Part shown: piece by piece, positions 35,292 to 44,889 of the stretch
Position numbering within the stretch: the first letter of the stretch is position 1
How the letters are laid out: each line of letters opens with the position of its first letter
Assembly: GCA_030549775.1 (NCBI GenBank)
Contig: CM060174.1
Location: 46,604,707 to 46,668,706, forward strand
Length of the DNA: 64,000 nucleotides
DNA from: Tamarix chinensis
Lineage: Eukaryota > Streptophyta > Magnoliopsida > Caryophyllales > Tamaricaceae
Direction of reading: 5' to 3'
The notes under the pieces: generated by a model
The model's database searches: none
What the model saw: only the letters and a program-made list of their open reading frames with translations
Told to the model about the DNA's origin: nothing
Translations under genes and position numbers: made by a program

Positions 35292-35740
35292 CGAGCCATG
35301 TGTTGATGGTTGATCTTTTTATTTCTAGTGTATTTCTATTTTTTTCCACTTTTAAAGTTTTGATTCGAGACTGGGCTCACCCTTCTTCATGCATGATTCG
35401 TTGCCATTTTCTTCCACTGCTTTCATCTAAGTCGATCTATGCTGTAACCTTGTTAATCGCCAATGTAACCAGTAAACTCTTTTAGACGATCATTCATGCT
35501 TCATTTTCAATGTCTGCTACTAGTGCGTTCTTTCTGCATGTTGGAGAAAGCATTAGCGAGGTTTGCTCCAGTGCGATTGGACAATTACCTTTTCCTGAAG
35601 AGTCAGGAAGGACTACCTAGTAAAAAATAATATAAGAAATAGTAATAGTCTTCACAAGGATAATTTTCATCTCATCTCAAATATCCATTGGTGATGGCAT
35701 CAAACACAGATGCCTCGAAACATGTCATTTACAATGAGCT
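35292..35740. other. 3' flank of the NHL/LEA-2 gene
   Basis: 3' UTR and spacer before the convergent kinase pseudogene; no gene seen. Confidence 0.5.
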
Positions 35741-37880
35741 TCAACTGGAGAAGAAACAAGTACAAGACACTTTTCCACTCATCACCACCAAGATGATGCA
35801 GCTTTGTCCGAAGAGATGCCTCTCATTAGAGCTGATAATGGTTTCTAATGAAGAGAGGGTGCGAAGTGGTTCACGAGTAGTTATCCTTCTGGAGGGATGA
35901 TACTCGAGAAGACCTCGCAAAAGGTCAATGGATTCTACAGCAGAATGATCAACATGCTGCAAGACTACATTCTGTTGCACAAAAACAATCGCATTTTAGA
36001 GATGGGAATAAAGTCCCAACAAGCAAACCAAAGCAAGAGAATTAAAAACCTGAATAAGCAGTAGCCTCTGAACAGCTCTGATACTCTTCTTGCTTGTTGT
36101 ACCCTCCGGCCAGTTCAGTTTTCCCCTTCTGATATATTTCTCTGCGTGACGACTACAATGATGGTATTTAAAAGAGTCAGAAAGTAGTGTTCAATAAAGC
36201 AACTGAGTTAGAACATACCGACTGTTGCAGCAGTAAAATATACTGGAGAAGATACATAATGCAAGCCACGCTAGGTGAAGAAATTTTGAGGGTCAATAGA
36301 GAGGCACGACTCATACTCTGCCCTTTTAAGCATGTTCTCGGGTAAGGCACCAAACGCTTTCTCCATCATTGCCAGATGCTCCAGATTCTCATGATTTTGG
36401 AACAAGGCTTCACCTTGGGGAAGAAAAATTTGTCAAATTCTGAATCCTAAATATGTATGTATTCCAACACTTTTTTGCTACTGGCAGGAGTGGGGATGGA
36501 CATGGTTCTGCCAAGATACATCCAATGCTCCACATTTCACATGAATAGATCCATCTCATCCTTTAAAAGGGAAAGTACAGACATTCAAACAAAAAGCCAG
36601 AAGAAATTTCAGCTTCAATGCACGCATTCAACAATTCATGAAGAACCGACAAATCCATCTGCCATTGCACATACAGATCATTACCAAGAATAACTTCAGG
36701 GGCCCTGTAATGCCTTGTTGAGAGAATGTAGTGGTCTCCTTGATTTGATGTCCATAAGCCGTGCTACCAAAGTCGATTACTTTTACCGCACAAGATTTTG
36801 GCAACCTCTTCGACTGGGATCCATCCCTGCTTACAACCTGAGATTTCAGGCTTCGAAGCCATAATCTTACCGGAACCAGATCTACAATAGGAAAAATATT
36901 AATAATAGAAGTTAAGACTGAAATTCCATACAAATTCTTTCATATAGATATACCTTAGAGATAAATGTATTTTTTCCGGCTTTAGATCAGTGTGAACTAG
37001 CCGCAGCTCATGCGTGACTGCGAGAAGATTAATGAAACCACGCATGATCGCCTAGAGACTGTCACTTGTTCGTTGGGTATCAGGTTTCCAGCCTATGACC
37101 ACAAAGTTGATTATGGGAAATACAGGCTCTCTGGGTCAAAACATAAGAAAGCCGTATCAGACAGTGATTAGAAAGAATAATGCGCAAGTTAACTACGAAT
37201 GTTAGGGAGAATAAATTATCAGAAAGGACTACAGTAATTAGGAACACACGTGCTGTACATTCCAAAAATTATCTCCCAAATTCTCAGACGCGATCAACCG
37301 ATAATTTTTTTTCCGGAGAAAATCGAATAAGCTTGGTCCAAGCATCTCAAAAACCTGTTGAACCAATCAAATCCATCGATGAGTCCAAGACTCTTAATCC
37401 CCCAATATCATAAACTGGGGAAATTTTATTATCATACTCAGTTTAGTTATATACTTCCAATACAAATGTGGTCGCGATAGTCAAACCAACATCGCATTCA
37501 AACACAAATGCATGAAATAATCACAGCCAGCCATCAAAACAGAGATTCACACCTGGCAACAAGTTCGATATGCATCCAAGAGCAGTGAAGCTAAACAATA
37601 TAAATTAAGAGAGTAGATATGCTTATACCAGTTTCCACACTTCTTGTTTCTTCGAAGCTGCTCAAGCACATCAAATTCAATCATCGCTGCATCCCTATAC
37701 ATCTTGATACTTCGCACAATTTTTATGACAACCCTCTCCCTCATTTCTCTGTCCCAGCATTCGGTACCTGAATGATAAATACACAGAAATCATGTAGGAG
37801 ATAAAGAAAATGATCAAATTAAAGACATAAGTTACATTGAATGCAGAACTAACCTTAGCCGATCTTCTTGAGTATTTAAT
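35741..37880 (-). pseudogene. LAMMER (AFC/CLK-type) protein kinase pseudogene, intron-containing
   Basis: Exons read on the minus strand from right to left. They are a 27-nt exon at 37854-37880 (ILKKIG, glycine loop), 37629-37767 (ECWDRE, VVIKIVRSIKMYRDAAMIEF with the catalytic Lys), about 37440-37500 (WFDYRDHICI), about 37260-37345 (LGPSLFDFLRKKNYR), about 36960-37070 (LRLVHTDLKPEK, the catalytic loop), about 36700-36830 (VKVIDFGSTAYG and STRHYRAPEVILG), about 36480-36560 (MWSIGCILAE), about 36330-36430 (ENLEHLAMMEKAFGALPENM), about 36060-36150, and about 35830-35980 (QHVDHSAVESIDLLRGLLEY). This is the plant AFC kinase, which phosphorylates SR splicing factors. Introns remain, so it is not a retrocopy. 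Stops, frameshifts, a missing part of the glycine loop and Asn-to-Lys in HTDLKPE show it is dead. It is cut at 37881 by a gypsy element; an upstream exon lies at 50128-50190. Confidence 0.82.
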
Positions 37881-37881
37881 C
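37877..37881. repeat. 5-bp TSD TAATC of the gypsy element (second copy 49661-49665)
   Basis: TAATC directly precedes the 5' LTR and directly follows the 3' LTR; both copies are perfect. The duplicated bases cover the first four bases of the 27-nt kinase exon and the last base of its splice acceptor (minus-strand sense). Confidence 0.9.
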
Positions 37882-38210
37882 TGATACAAACGCTGCCAAG
37901 GAGGTCGAACCAGAGAAGTCAGCAATGGTGCAGGATGGAGCATCCCTTTCGATCCAATTAATTAGAATTGTTTAAATAGTTAAACATTGCATTTACTTAT
38001 TAAACTCCGAGTTTTTACTGAATTCCATTTTAAGGTAGTACAACCTCCTTAGTTGATAATTTTTACATTTGTCGTTGTATATGTCTGTTGCAACTGAATT
38101 TGGAATGTTATGAATGAAAGTACTGCCTCTCCTATCTCTCTCAGTTTCTTCTAATTCTGTTAGTAACCTTCAAATTCTCTTCTGGCTGGCTGAATTCCTC
38201 GGTGCTATCA
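37882..38210 (+). repeat. 5' LTR of the gypsy element
   Basis: 329 bp, TGATACAAAC to GGTGCTATCA; close match to 49331-49660 throughout. Confidence 0.9.
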
Positions 38211-38221
38211 TTGGTATCAAA
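38211..38221 (+). other. Primer-binding site of the gypsy element (left part)
   Basis: TTGGTATCAAA directly follows the 5' LTR; together with AGCC after the nested copia it fits the TGGTATCAGAGCC consensus complementary to the initiator tRNA-Met 3' end. Confidence 0.75.
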
Positions 38222-38968
38222 TGTTGGTGCAAAGGCAACCCATTCAGCATCGCTGAATTATGTTGTTGGTTTTTCTATTGTCCCACATTGGTGGTGAATA
38301 GTAAAACTATTCAGTTTTTATATCCCCACACCTATAGCCTTGTTTGAGTATTAAGTTTGGGCTGTTTTGTGTGGGTAGCGGGCTGGACTATATATATCAC
38401 ACACGCGCGCATGCGTCCGGCTCAGGCTGGGTTGGGCGTGGGTGTGGTCTTTGATCTAGTCCGACCCGACTTTTTCTTTTATCAAAATTTTGAACCGTTT
38501 TTTATCCGGTTGATTTGGTCTTCGTCGGTTGCTTTCTTTATGCGTTTTACCTATTCTCCTGACTAGTTTTGTGGTGTGAAGAGTGGGAGACGTTCCACTC
38601 TTCCACTAATTCAGTTTATTTATTTAATAACAAAATTCAGTTTTGGTTAATGGGTCGCAATTAAAATTGCTTTCTTTCGAAGTGAAAAGAACCGACGAAC
38701 CATCGGAGACCATTAGCCCTAATACTCCTTTCAAAATCACCGATCTGGGCATTGAATTTTTTCAAGTTCCATTCCTTCAATCCCGAGTGCACGCAATCGA
38801 AGAAAGTTGTGTTAACCTTGGGGGTGAGTCGACCAAGAAGGGATTTGCGCCAAAGTCCGGTCAAAATTCACTTCAGGGCAGTGATTTTATTTCATGGCAC
38901 AACCTTTATCTCGGTTTGACTTTATTTATTCTATTAAATGCTGCGTTTATCAAAGTTATTATCCAACA
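38222..38968 (+). repeat. 5' LTR of the copia element
   Basis: 747 bp, TGTTGGTGCA to ATCCAACA. A TATA-like TATATATAT lies at 38389-38397; the right copy has TATATATA at 44285-44292. Confidence 0.9.
38389..38397 (+). promoter_or_regulatory. TATA-box-like site in the copia 5' LTR
   Basis: A TATATATAT run in an otherwise GC-containing part of the LTR, conserved at the same place in the 3' LTR; likely the Pol II core promoter of the element. Confidence 0.45.
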
Positions 38969-39496
38969 ATTTGAAGTGAATTTTTTTGCGCTTATTACTT
39001 TGTACTTGTTGCAATTTAATTCGACCTTGTGCTGTTCGAATTGCTTGCTTCAATCCCAGAATTTATTAAGCTACATTATTGTTACAATATTCGAGTTTTG
39101 CTACGAGGAGTTCTTGCTTAAAATTTGGTTCTTGCTGAGAATTATTATTCGACTTATATAAGTGATTTGGTTTTGAATTTTGGGCCTTTATTCTGTTCAA
39201 ATTTATAAGGTGTATTGTTCGATCTTTGCTGGAATTTGTTGGGTTTCATTATACTGCCGTGTGTCTCAAATTAATTGGTTCGATTGATATTGAATTAAGG
39301 GTCCTCTATTCGAATTGGATTGGTCCAGGATTGATTTATTCTACCATAGCAGACTATAATTGTTATAGCCTCTCGGTTTTTCGTGTGCTATCGCTGCATC
39401 TAAGATTTGGATTGGTTTCGGTTTTGGAAAACAATTCTTGCTACTAGTGCTATAGTAGCTTCTGTTCAATAATCCTGTGTCTTTCCTGAATCTGAT
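38969..39496 (+). other. Leader between copia 5' LTR and gag
   Basis: 528 bp, T-rich. It opens ATTTGAAGTG, which does not resemble the usual TGGTATCAGAGC primer-binding site. An open frame that runs from the LTR into this leader (38643-39161) has no domain and is not called. Confidence 0.5.
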
Positions 39497-40384
39497 ATGG
39501 CTTCAAGTGTACCGAGAGTTATTCCAGATATGTCAAAGGTTGAGCCACTTGATGGCCCTAACTACCGCAGATGGTCTCAGAGAATGACAATCTTATTTGA
39601 GGCTTTACAAGTTGATTATGTCCTATTCAGTGATCCTCCGACTCAGATGGACTCAGATGTTGCTCTTGCTACTCCAACAACTACCCCCGTTCTTCCTGCT
39701 GCAAAGAAAAGTGATGAAGGTGTGAAAGAAAAATACGAACGAGACAACAAAACCGTTCGAGGTCATATTCTGCAGTATATGAACAACAAACTATTTGATA
39801 TGTTCTTCACTTTTGAGTCTTCGAAGAACATCTGGGATACTCTGAGGAACAAGTATGGTTTAGATGAAGCGGGTAGAAAGAAGTATGCTGTTGGAAATCT
39901 GTTGCGGTTTCAAATGGTTGATGACAAGCAGGTTATGAACCAAGTCCATGACTATGAGCTCCTGGTTGCTGAAGTATTGGGTGAAGGGATGAAGATCTGT
40001 GAGACTTTCCAGGCAAACATGTTGATAGAAAAATTCCCTCAATCCTGGAGCGATTTCATAAACCATCTGAAGCATAAAAAGAGGGATTTTACTTTGCTAG
40101 AGTTGATCAGTCACATGAGGACAGAAGAGGCAAACTGCTTGAAGGAAAACCGAGTACCTTATGCCTCTGGTTCCATGAGTGCTAACATTGTCGAGTCTAC
40201 TGCTGGAGCTAACAAGTTCAAGGGGAAAGGCAAAAGGACTCAGAAAAAGGGTCAAGTGAAAGGTCAACCTAACTTCAAGAAGGGTGACACTAGGATTCAG
40301 AAGAAACAACTGAATTGTTATGTGTGTGGTAAGTCGGGTCACAAGGCTTATCAATGCTTTAAGAGAAAGTGCCCACAGACTTAG
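39497..40384 (+). CDS. Copia Gag, 295 aa, intact frame
   Basis: The nucleocapsid/capsid part of the polyprotein. The N-terminal segment has the GPNYRRWSQRM motif typical of copia Gag (DUF4219/UBN2 type). The core includes NIWDTLRNKYG and FPQSWSDFINHLKHKKRDFT. A Lys/Gly-rich linker leads to a CCHC zinc knuckle, CYVCGKSGHKAYQC, at about residues 274-287. The frame stops with one amber codon at 40382-40384 and the pol frame continues in phase right behind it. All zinc ligands are kept, so Gag itself could still be made and assemble if transcribed. Confidence 0.85.
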   Translation: MASSVPRVIPDMSKVEPLDGPNYRRWSQRMTILFEALQVDYVLFSDPPTQMDSDVALATPTTTPVLPAAKKSDEGVKEKYERDNKTVRGHILQYMNNKLFDMFFTFESSKNIWDTLRNKYGLDEAGRKKYAVGNLLRFQMVDDKQVMNQVHDYELLVAEVLGEGMKICETFQANMLIEKFPQSWSDFINHLKHKKRDFTLLELISHMRTEEANCLKENRVPYASGSMSANIVESTAGANKFKGKGKRTQKKGQVKGQPNFKKGDTRIQKKQLNCYVCGKSGHKAYQCFKRKCPQT

Positions 40385-43300
40385 AATCAACAAGGTGGAG
40401 GCCCTCCTACTCCACAAGCTAATGTTGGTGAGACAGAGGAAGTTATTGCTGCTGTGGTTGTGGAAGCAAACCTGGTTGAGAACAAGGCAGATTGGATCCT
40501 GGATATCGTAGCTTCTAAACACTTGTGCGCTAACAGAGAACTATTCCACCAGTTCCAGGATGCTACCGATGGAGAGCACGTCTTTATGGGAAACTCTACA
40601 ACTGCTGGAATTCTAGGAAAAGGAAAGGTTCTTTTGAAACTTACCTCTAGAAAATCTTTGATGTTGAATGATGTGTTGTATGTTCCCTCCCTCCGTAGGA
40701 ACTTAGTTTCTGGTAGCTTACTTAATAGGGCTGGTCTAAAACTGGTTTTTGAGGCTGATAAGGTCGTGTTGACCAGAAATGGGGACTTTGTGGGTAAGGG
40801 GTATTTATCTGATGGACTCTTAATTTTGAATGTTGTTTCTGCTCCTATTAATGAAATTGGCTCTACTTCTACTTATATTGCTAAGTCCATATCTATGTGG
40901 CATGGTAGGCTAGGGCACGTGAATGTGGCTTCCATAGACAAACTGAAACGAATGAATTTAATAAATGTGTTGGACACTAATTATTATGAGAAGTGTCTCG
41001 TTTGTGTGGAAGCCAAGTATGCTAAAAAGCCCTTTAAACCAGTCACAGTGAGAACAACGGAGTTGCTTGAATTAATACATATAGATTTAGCAGATTTTAA
41101 GAACACCGAGAGTAGAGGAGGAAAACGGTATTATGTGACATTCATTGTTGATTATTCGAGATATACTAAAGTTTTCCTCCTTAGGTCTAAAGATGAGACT
41201 GAAGGTATGTTCTTAAAATATAAGGCAGAAGTGGAAAACCAATTGGACCGAAAAATTAAGAGGCTTAGGTCTGATAGGGGTGGTGAATATGGAACTAGTT
41301 TTTTAAAGGATTTTTGTGATAATTATGGTATCATACATGAAACTAATGCCCCTTATTCTCCCCAACAAAATGGTGTAGCAGAAAGAAATAATAGAACTTT
41401 AAAAGAAATGATGAACACTATGCTTTTGAGTTCTGGTATGTCTGACCAAATGTGGGGGGAGGCTGTCCTGTTTGCATGCTATGTTTTAAACCGGGTTCCC
41501 CATAAGAAACTAGACAAGATTCCCTATGAACTATGGAAAGGTTTTGAACCTAATCTGAAAATTTTGAAAGTGTGGGGGTGTCTAGCTAAGGTTGGTTTAC
41601 CAGACTTTAGAAGAACCAACGTGGGAACAAAGACATTTGACTGTGCATTCATTGGGTATGCTCAAAATAGTGCTGCATATAGATTTCTGTGTTTGAATGA
41701 CTATTCTATTTGTGAATCTAGGAATGCAGAATTTTTTGAGAATGTGTTTCCTATGAAAAAGAATGCATGTGAAATTGCTAGCTCTTCTGATGCTTCTTCG
41801 GTGCCTTTGTCTTCTTCACCATCTCTTGGTATTGAAAATGATAATGTTCATGAGCCTAGGAGGAGTAAAAGACGAAGACTAGAAACTAGCTTCGGACCTG
41901 ATTTTATTACTGCTTTTCTTGTTGAAAATGATGACATTGATATGATTAACATTGACTTTGTGTCTACATATCTAATTGAGGAGGTTCCTAAATCCTATAA
42001 GGATGCGGTAACTTCTGTGGATGATAGTTTTTGGAAAGAAGCAATTAAAAATGAGTTAGAATCGATTATGTCCAATCACACTTGGAATTTGGTTGATTTG
42101 CCTAAAGGTTGTAAACCAATCAGATGCAAATGGGTCTTTAGAAAGAAATTAAGAACTAACGGGACCATTGATAAGTTTAAGGCTAGATTAGTGGCTATAG
42201 GCTACAAGCAAAAGAAAGACATTGACTTTTTTCGATACTTACTCTCCTGTGACTAAGATTGCCACTATTCACTCCTTGGTCGCTTTGGCTACTATCCATG
42301 GACTTATAGTTCATCAAATGGATGTGAAAACAGCATTTCTGAATGGTGACCTGAAAGAGGAGATCTATGTGGAGCAGCCCGAGGGCTGTGAGGATGAAGG
42401 TTAGGAGACTAAAGTGTGTAGATTGAGAAAGTCATTGTATGGCCTTAAACAATCTCCTAAACAATGGTATGAAAAGTTTGACCAGACTTTAGTCAGTAAT
42501 GGTTATATAGTAAATGCATCTGATTCTTGTGTATACTCTAAATTGATTTGACATGAATGTGTGATAATATGCTTATATGTGGATGATATGTTGATTCTTG
42601 GCACAAGTATGTCTGTGGTCGACGAGACCAAAGTGTTTTTATCTTCTCATTTTGAAATAAAAGATTTAGGAGAAGCTGATGTAATTCTTGGCATTAAATG
42701 AGAAAAACCGAGAATGGCTTTTCCTTGAATCAATCTCACTATGTTGATAAGATTCTAGAAAAATTTGAGTGTCAAGATGAAGTGCCTGTGAAAAATCCCT
42801 ATGATCCTAGCATACATTTGAAAAAGAACCTAGGTGCCAGTGTTTCTCAAGTTGAATATGCTAAAATCATAGGTAGCGTGATGTTCCTAATGAATTGTAC
42901 CAGACCTGACATAGCATATGCTGTGAGTAGACTGAGTAGATATACTCACAACCCAGGTAGTGATCACTGGACTACACTACGCCGTTTACTTAGATACCTT
43001 AAAGGTACTAAGGATTGGGGTTTGCATTTCTGTAAATTTCTTGTTGTACTAAAGGGATTTACGGATGCAAATTGGATTTCTGATAATGATGAAGTCAGTT
43101 CTACCAGTGGTTATGTGTTTACCTTGGGAGGAGGAGCTATATCTTGGAAGTCTGCTAAGCAGACTTGCATAGCTCGCTCCACCATGGAGTTAGAGTTTAT
43201 TGCCCTTGAGTTAGCTGGTCAAGAGGCAGAATGGTTGAGGAACTTGTTGGCCGATGTGCCTTTGTGGAGGAAACCCAGTGTACCGGTTTCCTTACATTGT

Positions 43301-43523
43301 GATTCACAGGCAGCTATATTTGTTTCCAATAACAGTTTATAATGGTAAGAGAAGACACATTCATGTTAGACACAGTTGTGTGAGACAACTGCTGAGGAAT
43401 GGTGTGATCTCTTTAGAGTTCGTTAGATTCGAAAGGAATCTGGCAGATCCTCTAACAAAGGGTCTAACAAGGAGAGTCATCATTGAATCGTCGAGGGGAA
43501 TGGGGCTTAAGCCTTTGAGTTGA
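40385..43523 (+). pseudogene. Copia Pol: protease, integrase, RT, RNase H
   Basis: In phase with gag. The protease region reads DWILDIVASKHLCA where the family has D-S/T-G, so its active site is altered. The pre-integrase zinc region has WHGRLGHVN and CLVCVEAKYAKKP. The integrase core keeps its D, D, E: HIDLADFKN, RSDRGGEYG, PQQNGVAERNNRTLKEM. RT starts at about 42000 (CKWVFRKKLRTNG, FKARLVA). A frameshift at about 42225, TAG at 42402-42404, TGA at 42549-42551, a frameshift at about 42697 and another at about 43340 break it. The RT box YVDDML and RNase H motifs [14 protein letters not shown] and CDSQAAIFV are kept. It ends ADPLTKGLTRR and GMGLKPLS. Confidence 0.88.
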
Positions 43524-44117
43524 GGAAAGTATGGTAGATACCATATGTGGTCAAATGAAATCATATGATCACTCCTTTGCACTACGTTCTCATTCCTATG
43601 GCGCATTGTAGTGTGTTGTGGACATGTTAAGCTTTATGCTTTGATGAGTTTATAGCCCTATATTTTTGGGTGATCCTAATGAGACAGATCTGATGAACTC
43701 ACTACTAGACTTTTATAAGGTTGAGCATGATTGTGCTCTTAATGGATCCATAACTAGATTTGGTGGTGCTTGTGAGACGTACTTGATGGATTCACCTAGG
43801 TGAGTGTGAAGGTGGGCTGCCTTCTATGAAAGATTAATGCTATCTTTCTAGAGCACTCATGAGTACCCAAGGTGTGCACATGGCCATTAAAAGCGCTTGT
43901 GTTACTTTCGCGGAATTTGCAAAATTTTAAGGTAAGACATGTGCTGTGAGGGTTTCAATCGAAGTCTGGGTAGTTCAAGACTCGTTCACTCCTCATATAC
44001 GATTGTTGCCTCATTTCACTACGTATCAATTCAATCCTTGTGATATTAATATTTAAGTGTCCCTCCTTCCTTGTCCAGATCTATTGCGTTTTTCTCTATT
44101 TGCCATTGGTGGGGGAT
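43524..44117 (+). other. Copia 3' non-coding region and polypurine tract
   Basis: About 590 bp between the pol stop and the 3' LTR without coding content. The tract ATTGGTGGGGGAT at 44105-44117, directly before the LTR, is a standard copia polypurine tract. Confidence 0.7.
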
Positions 44118-44889
44118 TGTTGGTGCAATGGCAACCCATTCAGCATTGCTGAATTATGTTTTTGGTTTTTCTATTGTCCCACATTGGTGGTAAATAGTAA
44201 AAATATTCAGTTTTTATATCCCCACGCCTATTGGCTTGTTTGAGTATTGAGTTTGGGCTGTTTTGTGTGGGTAGCGGGCTAGACTATATATACCACACCC
44301 ACGCGCTCACACGCTGCCGCCCGCCCGTCTTGATCGGGCTGGGTTGGGCATGGGTGTGGGTGTGGTCTTTGATCCAGTCTAACCCGACTTTTTCTTTTAT
44401 CAAATTTTTGAACCGTTTGTTATCCGGTTGATTTGGTCTTCGTCGGTTGCTTTCTTTATGCGTTTTACCTATTCTCCCGACTAGTTTTGTGGTGTGAAGA
44501 GTGGGAGACGTTCCACTCTTCCACTAATTCAGTTTATTTATTTAATAACAAAATTTAGTTTTGGTTAATGGGTCGCAATTAAAATTGCTTTCTTTTGAAG
44601 TGAAAAGAACCGACGAACCACCGGAGACCATTAGCCCTAATACTCCTTCTTTCGAAATCACCGATCTGGGCATTGAATTTTTTCAAGTTCCATTCCTTCA
44701 ATCCCGAGTGCACGCGATCGAAGGAAGTTGTGTTAACCTTGGGGGTGAGTCAACCAATAAGGGATTTGCGCTAAAGTCCGGTCGAAATTCACTTTAGGGC
44801 AGTGATTTTATTTCACGGCACAACCTTTATCTCGGTTTGACTTTATTTATTCTATTAATTGCTGCGTTTATTGAAGTTATTATCCAACA
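44118..44889 (+). repeat. 3' LTR of the copia element
   Basis: 772 bp, TGTTGGTGCA to ATCCAACA; very similar to the 5' LTR apart from short indels. Confidence 0.9.

Larger units (their letters stand above)
38222..44889 (+). mobile_element. Ty1/copia retrotransposon, full length, recently decayed
   Basis: LTRs at 38222-38968 and 44118-44889, perfect 5-bp TSD TCAAA (38217-38221 and 44890-44894), one long gag-pol. It is the best-preserved element in the window: gag is open over 295 codons and the next open block is 600 codons. Known defects are an amber codon between gag and pol, two further stops, three frameshifts, and a changed protease active site. I see no canonical tRNA PBS right after the 5' LTR. 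Confidence 0.92.

Noticed and set aside
38643..39161. 172-codon frame across copia LTR and leader, partly repeated at 44561-44797
   Set aside because: Repetition is explained by the LTR pair; no domain; the frame ends early in the 3' copy.
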